Shown: positions 7,346 to 15,646 of the stretch, in pieces
How positions within the stretch are numbered: the first letter of the stretch is position 1
Layout: each line of letters opens with the position of its first letter
Position numbers and translations under genes: made by a program
From: Bacteroidales bacterium
GTDB lineage: Bacteria; Bacteroidota; Bacteroidia; Bacteroidales; UBA932
Reading direction: 5' to 3'
DNA: 36,661 bases
Assembly: GCA_017962925.1 (NCBI GenBank)
Contig: JAGCUK010000062.1
Span: forward strand, 1-36,661
Notes under the pieces: model-generated
Seen by the model: the letters and a program-made list of their open reading frames with translations, nothing else
Database searches by the model: none
What the model was told of the DNA's origin: nothing

Positions 7346-10084
7346 TCAATTATCCCAGAAGCTGCTGCTCTTCTTGAATCTAAGCAGGTCTGCAAGGGCC
7401 GCAGCGTTGGCCTGGATGCGGAAACTGTAGGACTGCCAATTGCCCGTAGGCACCCATGAAACGGAGATATTGAAGCAGTGCAGATCGTAGGTGGCACTGA
7501 CCTGGGTCGTGGTCACCTTCTTCATCTGGATATCGTAGCCCGAAGACACGGTTATATTCATCTTCGGGGTCAGCTTGACGTTTCCGTTGAAACGCAAGGT
7601 CTGCGTTATATTGTTCTTCTCCGTCAGCAGTTTTGTGGTGTTGTTGTAGGTCCATGTCCGGTTGCAGCTGAAGGTGTAGCTGAAGTTAGCCGACCACGGA
7701 ACGTTCGGGTTGGTGTAATAGAGCCAGCCGCCGGGGATATACTCGCCCGTGTAGGGGTGCGTATATATCCTCCTATAATAGTCTGCTGGGGAGCCGCCTC
7801 CACCGCCGCCTTCACCTTCTGCCGATTTGCTGCCGTCGTTGCCTTTCATGGAGCCTTTTCCGGAGATGGAATAAGACAGGGATGCGGATGCATTGGTGAA
7901 ACGCGCCAGGCCCTGACCCATATTCACGGCCCATTCATTATACTTCTTGCCCTTCCCGTCCACGGCGTATGGGTCGAAGTTGGCGCTTGCACTGATACTG
8001 ACCTTGCCGAAGAGCGAGGTGGACATGGACATGCTGATGGTGTTGAATTTCAGCGAGTCTGCAAGGAAGTTGTAGCCGGAACGCAGGCTCAACTGATCGA
8101 TCAGCTTGACCTTTTTGCTGCCGGTGCCGGTGGTATCTGCATAATCCCTGACTTTAGCCTCCAGGTTGTTACCCACGGAGAACGATGCCGTGGCGGAACG
8201 GCCGCTTCCGGGAGGGGAATATAGCTGCCCGCGATAGATATTATATTCGTAGGTCTTGACCTCATTATTGGCATCGGTGTAGGTGAGTGTGCGGTAGCCG
8301 TTCGCATAGGTGGCGAGGTCCGGACTAAAGGACATCGACAAGGAAGGCGAGACCACATGCCTGATTGCCTGCACACGATGATACTTGCCGAAATTGAACA
8401 TACCATACAGACGCGTGCTGGCAGATAAAGCGCCGGAATAGGTCTGAGTGATGCCCAGATGCGAGAAGGCCTTGCTGAGCTCCGTCACCACCTTGCCGGT
8501 TTCTGGATCGTAGTGCGCATCGTTCGTACGGAAGAACCAGTTCTGACCGTAGCTGACGGAAGGGGAGACGGTGATGTATTTGAACAGGCTGAAGCTTGGC
8601 AGACCGATGCTGAAATTGTGGGTCATACCATTCTGGAACCGTTCGAAGAAGCCGTCTTCCATGAATTCAGAGGCCTTGAAGCCTATCTTGTTCTGCAGCG
8701 TCGTATTGTACGAAAGCGAGAATTTCTCATAGAACTTCTCCTTGCCGACTCTGTTCTTTCGCTTGAAGGGATAGAAGGTGGCGATGGAGAAGGTCAGGTT
8801 AGGCAGGGTGAAGGTATATGAACTGTCCCTGGAGTTCTGCGAATGCAGGGCATTCAGCGAGAGGGTAGCCTTTCCTCCGAAGCTCTTGGAGAAGGAGATG
8901 GAGTATGATGCCTGATTCTGCAGGGCCTCGTTCACCGAGCGGGAGTTATACCGGTTGTTGCTCGGGCTGGAGAAGTTCACGGATGCGCTGAAGGATGTCC
9001 CCGGATGAGCCTTGGAGTCCTGTGAGTGGCTCCAGCGCAAGCCGAAATTGGTGCTCTGCATATAGTCTGCGCTGCCTTTTTCTCCCGTGCGGTCGTCGGA
9101 ATAGTTCATCGAGAAAGAACCGTTGAACTTGTAATTCACCCTATATCGGGAGTTCAGGTCCAGGGCCCATGAGCCCAGGGTGAAATAGTCTCCGGTTGCA
9201 GAGAAATCCAGATAATCTCCGAAAACGAAATACATACCCAGATCCCTCATGTAGAAGCCTCGAGCAGTTTCCTCTCCGAAAGTAGGGAAGAGGATACCCG
9301 TGGCCCTCTTGGGGCGCTTGGGCACGAAGCCGAACGGCAGCACCAGAGGATACACTTTCACATCTTCTATCACGACGTATGCAGGGCCGAAAACTATCTT
9401 CTGACTGGGCTTGGTGACCACTTTCGCAGCCGTCAGCTGCAGATAGTAGTGGGGATGCTCGTGGTCACAGACCGTATATTTTCCGTTGGTGATGTTGATG
9501 GATTTATCCGGCATCATCTTGATGTTCCGCCCGTGGAGGATACCGTCATCCTCATTGGTGATCATATTCTTGATCCTGGCCTTGCCGGAGTTGAAGTTGT
9601 AGCGCAACTCCTCCATATTATACACCTTGGCCCCTTCAGTCATCACCGGCCGCCCTATCCATTCGCCGGAGAGGGAATCATACACGCCGTAGGCATGCAC
9701 GGTGCCAGTATTCACGTCATAATCCATTCTCTCGGCCGTCAGGGACATATTCTGGTAGTTCACCTTCACATCTCCATAGTAGTGGATCATGCGCTTGCCA
9801 TCCGCAAAGTTCTCGATAACGGAGTCGCGGGCTACGGAGAAGGCGGGTGCGGCCAGGGAAGAATTCTTCATGAGAGCGGCGGAGTCCACACGGAAGAGGG
9901 AATCTGCCTTGCGGATGGAGTCCCTGCGGGCAAGTTCGAGCGAGTCCGGAAGAATGACCTTCTTTTCGGCAATCTGGGAGGAAAAAGTCTGCCCTCTGGA
10001 ACGGCGCGGGCGCTGCGCGTCCAAATCATGCGCAGCGGCAAATATCAGCATCACCGCAAGAAACAGATATTTAATTTTCCTCAA
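7346..10084 (-). CDS. lptD: LPS-assembly outer membrane protein LptD
   Basis: The outer membrane beta-barrel that inserts lipopolysaccharide into the outer leaflet. The start is taken as TTG at 10084 ([10 protein letters not shown]...), which gives 912 residues and a good signal peptide with likely cleavage after LDA near residue 23. The more upstream ATG at 10144 lies beyond the promoter and would bury the signal. Residues about 100-250 are the OstA/LptA-like domain ([23 protein letters not shown] and following). The rest is a long barrel with alternating aromatic strands ([21 protein letters not shown]). An acidic poly-glycine stretch ([10 protein letters not shown]) near residues 755-765 is probably a surface loop. 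TTG at 10090 is an alternative start. It precedes the rho unit on the same strand, but rho has its own promoter. Confidence 0.88.
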   Translation of the reverse strand: MRKIKYLFLAVMLIFAAAHDLDAQRPRRSRGQTFSSQIAEKKVILPDSLELARRDSIRKADSLFRVDSAALMKNSSLAAPAFSVARDSVIENFADGKRMIHYYGDVKVNYQNMSLTAERMDYDVNTGTVHAYGVYDSLSGEWIGRPVMTEGAKVYNMEELRYNFNSGKARIKNMITNEDDGILHGRNIKMMPDKSINITNGKYTVCDHEHPHYYLQLTAAKVVTKPSQKIVFGPAYVVIEDVKVYPLVLPFGFVPKRPKRATGILFPTFGEETARGFYMRDLGMYFVFGDYLDFSATGDYFTLGSWALDLNSRYRVNYKFNGSFSMNYSDDRTGEKGSADYMQSTNFGLRWSHSQDSKAHPGTSFSASVNFSSPSNNRYNSRSVNEALQNQASYSISFSKSFGGKATLSLNALHSQNSRDSSYTFTLPNLTFSIATFYPFKRKNRVGKEKFYEKFSLSYNTTLQNKIGFKASEFMEDGFFERFQNGMTHNFSIGLPSFSLFKYITVSPSVSYGQNWFFRTNDAHYDPETGKVVTELSKAFSHLGITQTYSGALSASTRLYGMFNFGKYHRVQAIRHVVSPSLSMSFSPDLATYANGYRTLTYTDANNEVKTYEYNIYRGQLYSPPGSGRSATASFSVGNNLEAKVRDYADTTGTGSKKVKLIDQLSLRSGYNFLADSLKFNTISMSMSTSLFGKVSISASANFDPYAVDGKGKKYNEWAVNMGQGLARFTNASASLSYSISGKGSMKGNDGSKSAEGEGGGGGGSPADYYRRIYTHPYTGEYIPGGWLYYTNPNVPWSANFSYTFSCNRTWTYNNTTKLLTEKNNITQTLRFNGNVKLTPKMNITVSSGYDIQMKKVTTTQVSATYDLHCFNISVSWVPTGNWQSYSFRIQANAAALADLLRFKKSSSFWDN

Positions 10085-10098
10085 TTGCAATTTTTTCC

Positions 10099-10106
10099 TA
10101 AATTTG
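10099..10106 (+). promoter_or_regulatory. -7 box (TAAATTTG) of the amidase gene
   Basis: A perfect TAnnTTTG on the plus strand, with an expected transcription start near 10113. It faces the lptD -7 box only 7 bases away, so the two promoters overlap and polymerase can probably occupy only one at a time. No good -33 TTTG is visible. Confidence 0.55.
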
Positions 10107-10113
10107 CAAAGTA

Positions 10114-10121
10114 CAAAAGTA
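10114..10121 (-). promoter_or_regulatory. -7 box (TACTTTTG) of lptD
   Basis: A TAnnTTTG match on the minus strand with expected transcription start near 10107, about 20 bases before the TTG codons at 10090 and 10084. It supports the short start for lptD, because the ATG at 10144 lies upstream of the promoter. Confidence 0.55.
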
Positions 10122-10131
10122 AGATTTTTTC

Positions 10132-11268
10132 CTGAAACGCGCAATCTGCATACTGCTTTCTTTGATGCTCGGACTGCTCTCTGGTCGGGGAGAGGAGCTA
10201 AAGCTCCGCACCGTAGTGATAGATGCAGGACACGGCGGAAAAGATGCAGGCGCAGTCAGTAAAGACAAGAAAACTTACGAGAAAACTTTCACCCTGTCCA
10301 TCGCCACCCTTCTGGCAGAGAAAATCAAGGCTGAATATCCCGATGTAAAAGTGATCCAGACGCGCACCACCGACAAGTTCGTGGAACTGCGGGACCGCCC
10401 CGCCATCGCCAACAAGGCAAATGGCCAGCTGTTCATCTCCATACATATCAATTCGGCTTATTCCACCTCACCCAACGGCTATTCCGTGCACATTCTCGGG
10501 CAGTCTTCCAATAAGAACCGGGACCTGTTCGCATACAACATGGACGTGGTGAAAAGAGAGAACTCCGTGATCCTCCTGGAAGATGACTATTCCACTAAGT
10601 ATCAAGGCTTTGACCCTTCCGACGAGCAGTCCTACATCTTCATGTCGCTGATGCAGAACGCCCACCTGGAGCAGAGCCTTCTGGTGGCATCCATCATCTC
10701 CGAAAAACTCAAGGGCGGGCCCATCAAGGCAGACAGGGGAATCTGGCAGAATCCTTTCTATGTGCTCTGGAAAACCGCGATGCCCTCGGTGCTGGTAGAG
10801 CTCGGATTCATCTCCAACAGCAACGATCTCTCCCTGCTGAAGCAGGAAAGCAACAGGAAGGACCTCGCTCAGAGGCTCTTCGAGGCATTCAAGGAATACA
10901 AGACCGTCTACGACAGTAGCTTGGAAATCCATAAAGAAGATGCCGCTCCCGCTCAGGAGACGGCGCCTGCCGCAACTCCTGCCGCCGTTCAGCCGACGCC
11001 GGTCGTTCAAGAAGCAAAACCGGCAGAAACCGCTGCCGTCCGCTACGGCACCCAGATCTTCGCGAGCAGCCGGAACATCGATCCGTCCGACCCGATGTTC
11101 ATGGGTTATCAACCGGTTGTTATCAACATCGGATCGCTTAACAAATATATAATAGGAATCTTCGAATCGGAGGAAGAAGCGAGGAAAGCGAACACCATTA
11201 TAAAAGTAAAATATCCGGGCTCATTTATGGTCAAATTAAGCCCCGATGGCGTAACCCGCTTTAAATGA
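10132..11268 (+). CDS. Periplasmic N-acetylmuramoyl-L-alanine amidase (Amidase_3)
   Basis: Cleaves the bond between MurNAc and the peptide stem in peptidoglycan, typically during daughter-cell separation. The zinc amidase domain (about residues 26-250) has ligands H34 (DAGHGGKDAG), E50 and H105 (SIHINSAY), and catalytic E223 (LVELGFISN). An Ala/Pro-rich linker follows, and the last 75 residues end in a diverged SPOR-like module (ASSRNID, then IGIFESEEEARKA). No in-frame ATG gives a secretion signal. Starting at CTG 10132 yields MKR followed by 15 hydrophobic residues, whereas TTG 10162 and ATG 10165 would cut most of the signal away. CTG is therefore preferred, though automated callers would use 10162. 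Divergent from lptD, so two cell-envelope genes share one control region. Confidence 0.92.
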   Translation: MKRAICILLSLMLGLLSGRGEELKLRTVVIDAGHGGKDAGAVSKDKKTYEKTFTLSIATLLAEKIKAEYPDVKVIQTRTTDKFVELRDRPAIANKANGQLFISIHINSAYSTSPNGYSVHILGQSSNKNRDLFAYNMDVVKRENSVILLEDDYSTKYQGFDPSDEQSYIFMSLMQNAHLEQSLLVASIISEKLKGGPIKADRGIWQNPFYVLWKTAMPSVLVELGFISNSNDLSLLKQESNRKDLAQRLFEAFKEYKTVYDSSLEIHKEDAAPAQETAPAATPAAVQPTPVVQEAKPAETAAVRYGTQIFASSRNIDPSDPMFMGYQPVVINIGSLNKYIIGIFESEEEARKANTIIKVKYPGSFMVKLSPDGVTRFK

Positions 11269-11481
11269 ACACTTAAGAGTTTTTACCCCCTCAAACGTAT
11301 ACCCCCCAACAGAGGCCCTTCATTTATGTTTGGCCCTTGTTAATTGGCTTATAATCAACGCAATACAAAAACGAAAAAAGTCTGGATTTTCCCCTTATAT
11401 AAGACAAAAAAAATTAGAATGCAATAGTTAAAAAAATATTTTATCGTTTTTTTTTAACCATTTTTGCACAGTAAAATTTCT
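11269..11481. other. AT-rich spacer upstream of dnaA
   Basis: A 213-base non-coding stretch between the amidase gene and dnaA. It holds runs of A and T, a ten-base palindrome CTTATATAAG at 11394-11403, and a near-consensus -7 box CATTTTTG at 11459-11466 that could drive dnaA with a leader of about 10 bases. I found no TTATNCACA-type DnaA box on either strand, so there is no evidence that the replication origin is here. Confidence 0.5.
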
Positions 11482-12909
11482 ATGGAAAATATAGGGAATC
11501 ATTTGGACCGTTGGAACAACTGTCTGCAGATCATTTCGCAGATAGTTGAACCCCAACATTTCGAGACCTGGTTTAAAAAAATCAGGCCCGTTTCCCTTAT
11601 AGATTCCACACTGACGGTCGAGGTTCCTTCCGATTTCTTCCGCGAGTATCTGGAGGAGTCCTACCTCGATGTCATCAAGAAGACTTTGAAGAGGGTAATC
11701 GGTGCAGATGCAAGGCTCAACTACCTCATCCGCCCGGTTGCAAACCAGCAGCCCATGCGCCTTCCCGAAGGCCCCGGCAATCCGCCCGTCAACAAGTCCG
11801 TCAATATCAGCAGCTATCAGCCTTCAGGCAATCCGGGTCCCTTCGTGTATCCCGGGCTCCAGAAGATCCAGATAGATCCCAGGCTGCTCCCTGTCTATAA
11901 TTTCGCCAACCTCGTGTCCGGGGACTGCAACCGTCTGGCCATCTCTGCCGGTTCGGACATCGCCCGCAATCCGGGCAAGACCCCTTTCAATCCTCTGTTC
12001 ATCTTCGGAGGTCCCGGTCTGGGAAAAACGCACGTGGCGAATGCCATAGGCCTGGCAATCAAGGAGAAATATCCGGATCTGGTGGTGCTCTACGTCACAG
12101 GTAACGAGTTCAAGACTCAGTACATGGATGCCGTGTTCGTGCGTAACAAGCTGACGGATTTCCTGGCCTACTACATGAAGATCGATGTTCTGATCATCGA
12201 CGACATCCAGGATCTGGTCGGGCAGGGCAATCAGACTGCGTTCTTCAACATCTTCAATCACCTGCACCAGAACTCCAAGCAGCTGATTCTCACCTCCGAC
12301 CGTTCCCCGGCCGAGCTCCAGAGCTTCGAGGACCGTCTGCTCTCCAGGTTCAAGTGGGGTCTTTCCGTCGAACTGACGCATCCGGACTATGAAACCCGCC
12401 TGGCAATGCTCAAGGCGCGTGCATTCCGCGAGGGAATGAACATAGGAAATGATGTGCTCGAGTATCTGGCATCCAACATCCAGACCAATTTCCGCGAGCT
12501 CGAAGGCGCCCTCATCTCGGTGGCAGCTTATTCTGCACTGTCCAAAGAGGCGAATTCCGTGGAACTGGCATCCAGGGTTACCAAGAAGATTGTCGGTCCG
12601 GACAGGGGCCATGTCACCATCGACAAGGTGCAGAAGACTGTCTGCGACTACTTCAATATCACCAGAGAGGCCCTTCTCTCCATGTCCCGTAAGCGCCAGA
12701 TAGTGCAGGCCCGCCAGATTTCCATGTTCCTCAGCAGGAATCTGATGCCCAACTGCTCTCTTTCCACCATCGGCGCAGAAACCGGCGGCAAAGACCACGC
12801 GACCGTGCTGCATGCATGCGCGACCGTGACCGACCTCATGGCCACCGACAAGACCTTCAAGAAGTACGTGAACGATCTCGAAGAGATGCTCTCGCCTTCT
12901 TATCGATAG
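11482..12909 (+). CDS. dnaA: Chromosomal replication initiator DnaA
   Basis: An AAA+ protein that binds and melts the replication origin. The start is ATG 11482 (MENIGNHLDRWNNCL), giving 475 residues; the frame also opens at a TTG six codons earlier but that overlaps the probable -7 box. Domain I is about 8-85 and contains FETWFKKIRP. A proline-rich linker runs to about 128. The AAA+ domain has Walker A GGPGLGKT (176-183) and Walker B LIIDDI (237-242). Domain IV holds the DNA-binding signature GGKDHATV (435-442). All key residues are present. It lies 20 bases upstream of the broken pepD gene on the same strand. Confidence 0.98.
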   Translation: MENIGNHLDRWNNCLQIISQIVEPQHFETWFKKIRPVSLIDSTLTVEVPSDFFREYLEESYLDVIKKTLKRVIGADARLNYLIRPVANQQPMRLPEGPGNPPVNKSVNISSYQPSGNPGPFVYPGLQKIQIDPRLLPVYNFANLVSGDCNRLAISAGSDIARNPGKTPFNPLFIFGGPGLGKTHVANAIGLAIKEKYPDLVVLYVTGNEFKTQYMDAVFVRNKLTDFLAYYMKIDVLIIDDIQDLVGQGNQTAFFNIFNHLHQNSKQLILTSDRSPAELQSFEDRLLSRFKWGLSVELTHPDYETRLAMLKARAFREGMNIGNDVLEYLASNIQTNFRELEGALISVAAYSALSKEANSVELASRVTKKIVGPDRGHVTIDKVQKTVCDYFNITREALLSMSRKRQIVQARQISMFLSRNLMPNCSLSTIGAETGGKDHATVLHACATVTDLMATDKTFKKYVNDLEEMLSPSYR

Positions 12910-12929
12910 AAACTATTACACACTGAAAT

Positions 12930-14354
12930 ATGACTTCCGAATCAGTTCTTGATATCTTCAAGGAAATAACTCGCATCCCCCGCGAATCCGGGAAAGAAGG
13001 CCCCATTACTGCATATCTTTGCAAGTGGGCCGAGGATCATTCCTTTGATTATAAGAAAGATGAAATCGGCAACGTGCTGATTATCAAGCCCGCCGCTCCC
13101 GGCAAGGAAAAAGTGCCCACAATCGTGCTCCAGGCCCACCAGGACATGGTATGCGAGAAAAACGAGGGCTTCAGTTTCGACTTCGCCAAAGAGCCCATCC
13201 CCTATGAAATCGAAGACTGATGGATGATTGCGAAGAACACCACCCTCGGCGCGGATGACGGCATAGGCATCGCCGCCTGCCTCGCCCTGATGGAGAGCGA
13301 CGTGCCCGCCGGGCGTATCGAAAGCCTCTTCACCATCTCCGAAGAAACCGGAATGGACGGAGCAAATGCCCTCCAGGAGGGATTCTTCACGGGTAAAACC
13401 CTTATCAACCTGGATTCCGAGGACGAAGGTCAGCTGTTCATCGGCTGCGCTGGAGGGGAGCATACGGATGCATATTTCAGCTTTAAGCCCGAAAGAGTGC
13501 ATCTCGGCAGCAAGAAGCTGGAACTCAAGGTGGATGGCGGCATAGGCGGCCACAGTGGCGATGATATCAACAAGCACCGCGCTAACACCGTAAAGATTCT
13601 GGCAGATTTCCTGGCTGCAGAGCTCACCGCCGGATTCCAGCTTATCAGTTTTGTCGGAGGCGGTAAATCCAACGCCATCGCAAGGGAATGCAAAGCAGTC
13701 ATCGCCACGCCGGACAGCATAGGCATCGCTGGGCGCTTTGGCGCGTACGCAAATAAAGTAAAGGAAGAATACGCCAAGACGGAGCCCGGCCTGAACTTCA
13801 GCGTCGCGGAAAGCAAGAGCAGGAGCAAAGCTGTGGATTCAAAAACCGCAATAGCCCTGATTTCCGCGCTCGCATCATGCCCGCATGGGGTAGAGAGGAT
13901 GAGCCCGGACATCGAAGGTCTGGTGCAGACTTCCACCAATCTTGCCGCTGTCTCCATGCCGGAGAAAGGCATCATCAAGGTGGCCACCAGCCAGCGCAGT
14001 AGCGTGGTTGCAGAGCTGGATGCCCTCGTAGAGAAGGTTGCAGGCATCTTCAAGGCCGCAGGAGCAAGGGTAGAGTGCTACAGCAAGTATCCGGGCTGGA
14101 ACCCCAACCTCAAATCCCATATCCTGCAGCAGAGTGTCAAATCCTACCGCAAACTCTTCAGCCAGGAGCCGCTGGTGCTGGCGATCCATGCCGGCCTGGA
14201 ATGCGGTCTCTTCCTGGAGAAATTCCCGGATCTGGACATGATCTCCTTCGGGCCTACCCTGAGGGGAGTGCATGCGCCCGGAGAGAAACTGGAGCTGGCA
14301 TCTATGGATAAATTCGTTAAACTTCTGGACGACATCGTATGCAATTTCAAATAG
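12930..14354 (+). pseudogene. pepD: Aminoacyl-histidine dipeptidase PepD, interrupted by an in-frame TGA
   Basis: The family is an M20 metallopeptidase that splits beta-Ala-His and other Xaa-His dipeptides in the cytosol. The first piece (12930-13220, 96 residues) carries the first metal ligand in QAHQDMV. The frame then meets TGA at 13218-13220 and continues unchanged as WMIAKNTTLGADDGIG, so the two pieces form one 474-codon gene. The second piece could restart at ATG 13224 and runs to 14354 with the remaining expected metal-site motifs (GADDGIG, SEETGMDG, LDSEDEG, HAGLECG, GVHAPGE). Relatives usually have Gly before this Trp, so one G-to-T change (GGA to TGA) explains the break. No other damage is visible. 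A sequencing error or readthrough remain possible. The gene overlaps rpe by 16 bases. Confidence 0.85.
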
Positions 14355-15001
14355 CTCCATCCATCCTTTCCGCAGATTTCGCGAATCTCGGGAAAGACAT
14401 AGAAATGCTGAACGCCAGCGCCGACATCATCCATCTGGATATCATGGACGGCACTTTCGTTCCTAATATATCTTTCGGTTTCCCCGTGGTGGATGCCGTT
14501 TCGAAGATTGCTACCATCCCCATGGACGCACACCTTATGGTGGTGCACCCCGAACGCTGGGTGAAGCGCTGCGCAGAGCTTGGCGTGAAGATGATGAGTT
14601 TCCATCAGGAGGCCGCCGGAGAGGGCACTGCAGCCATCCTTGCAGATATCCGTGCGAACGGCATGAAGGCAGGCCTGGTGATCAACCCCGACATCCCTGT
14701 GGAGAATCTCTTCCCTTATATCGGGCAGGCGGATTACTTCCTGATTATGTCGGTATTCGCAGGTTTCGGCGGGCAGAAGTTCATGCCCGAGAGCCTGGAG
14801 CGTATCAAAACCCTCAAAGCAGAGTTGAAGCGCAGAGCAAACAACGCTCCCATCGAAGTGGATGGGGGAGTGGGCGACGATAACGTGCAGTTGTTGAAGG
14901 ATGCCGGAGCTAGCATTTTCGTGGCCGGCAGTTCAGTTTTCAATGCTGCCAGCCCAGCCGAGGCTATTGCCCGGCTTCGAGGTGAAAAACGTACTTATTG
15001 A
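14339..15001 (+). CDS. rpe: Ribulose-phosphate 3-epimerase
   Basis: Interconverts ribulose 5-phosphate and xylulose 5-phosphate in the pentose phosphate pathway. The 220-residue TIM barrel has the family landmarks APSILSADFANL (6-17), H32 and D34 in IHLDIMDG, H65 in DAHLMV, and the second catalytic aspartate D175 in EVDGGV. The loop usually written NPGFGGQ reads FAGFGGQ here (about 140-146), two changes in the lid over the active site. It starts inside the last 16 bases of pepD, so translation is probably coupled to it; the pepD nonsense codon may therefore affect rpe expression. Its 3' end overlaps the convergent biotin ligase gene by 38 bases. Confidence 0.97.
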   Translation: MQFQIAPSILSADFANLGKDIEMLNASADIIHLDIMDGTFVPNISFGFPVVDAVSKIATIPMDAHLMVVHPERWVKRCAELGVKMMSFHQEAAGEGTAAILADIRANGMKAGLVINPDIPVENLFPYIGQADYFLIMSVFAGFGGQKFMPESLERIKTLKAELKRRANNAPIEVDGGVGDDNVQLLKDAGASIFVAGSSVFNAASPAEAIARLRGEKRTY

Positions 15002-15605
15002 ATAATCTTTCCAACTCGTATCTGCCGTCGGATGTGTCCAATTGGGCCACCCGGCGGCAAATTTCTTTGTGGAGGCGCTCCAGAGTGGCTTCCAGAGGAT
15101 AGTTGCGCCCTGTAAGCTGGGTCAGTGAAACCGGGTTGGGAAGGCTAGGATCGAACTCCTTCTGATTCAGGTTAAGACCTATGCCGATGATGCTGCAGGC
15201 AACGTTTGCACCGTCCAGGATATTCTCTATCAACATTCCGCAGATCTTGCGGTTCCCGACCCAGATATCGTTAGGCCATTTGATTCTGGCCTTGATGCCT
15301 TCTTCCGCAAGGAAAGAATGCAGTGCCAGGGTGGCGGTATGAGTGATACGCACGGCTTCCACGGCAGGCAGGGGAGAGATTGCCCCCTCGCCAAAGCGCA
15401 GCAGTACACTGAAAGTAAGGTTTTCCGCCTCGGGAGATACCCAGATATGATCCCCCTGTCCGCGGCCGGCGGTCTGGAATCTAGCAGCTATAACTGACAA
15501 ATTGTCAAGAGAAGAGAGTCTGCGCCGCACATCCAAATTCGTGGAATCTGTGCGTTCGAGCCATTCTATTGATCCGCAACCGTATGATTGTTTCATTTTT
15601 GTCAT
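14964..15605 (-). CDS. birA: Biotin--[acetyl-CoA-carboxylase] ligase
   Basis: Activates biotin to biotinyl-AMP and attaches it to carrier-protein lysines such as that of acetyl-CoA carboxylase. The start chosen is ATG 15605 (MTKMKQSYG), because the earlier ATG at 15626 lies inside the -7 box; ATG 15596 is also possible. The 213 residues form the catalytic domain only: no N-terminal repressor HTH is present, so this is a monofunctional ligase. Motifs are ERTDSTN (18-23), the biotinyl-AMP loop GRGQGDHIW (47-55) and KWPND with the catalytic lysine at 109. The protein stops soon after NKYV, without the full SH3-like C-terminal domain seen in many relatives. Its last 38 bases overlap the convergent rpe. 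Confidence 0.93.
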   Translation of the reverse strand: MTKMKQSYGCGSIEWLERTDSTNLDVRRRLSSLDNLSVIAARFQTAGRGQGDHIWVSPEAENLTFSVLLRFGEGAISPLPAVEAVRITHTATLALHSFLAEEGIKARIKWPNDIWVGNRKICGMLIENILDGANVACSIIGIGLNLNQKEFDPSLPNPVSLTQLTGRNYPLEATLERLHKEICRRVAQLDTSDGRYELERLFNKYVFHLEAGQ

Positions 15606-15613
15606 TATATTTG
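15606..15613 (+). promoter_or_regulatory. -7 box (TATATTTG) of ftsH-cdsA-psd
   Basis: A perfect TAnnTTTG on the plus strand; transcription should start near 15620, about 27 bases before the ftsH ATG. The -33 region is weak (a TTG at 15588-15590). It faces the birA -7 box across 10 bases, so the two promoters interlock. Confidence 0.6.
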
Positions 15614-15623
15614 TATGATAACG

Positions 15624-15631
15624 CAAAGTTA
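15624..15631 (-). promoter_or_regulatory. -7 box (TAACTTTG) of birA
   Basis: A perfect TAnnTTTG on the minus strand, with expected transcription start near 15617 and a leader of roughly 12-20 bases, depending on which birA ATG is used. It rules out the ATG at 15626 as the start. Confidence 0.55.
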
Positions 15632-15646
15632 CAATTAATATCGCAA

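Noticed and set aside
7258-7497. An 80-residue N-terminal extension of Rho
   Set aside because: It would run through the rho promoter and into the lptD 3' end; the Rho N-terminal domain begins properly at the ATG at 7257.
11269-11481. Replication origin next to dnaA
   Set aside because: No DnaA-box-like TTATNCACA words were found on either strand; AT-richness alone is not enough.
13218-13220. TGA as selenocysteine or as a reassigned glycine codon
   Set aside because: The residue is not at a catalytic Cys position, no selenocysteine hairpin is evident after it, and TGA ends other intact genes in the window.
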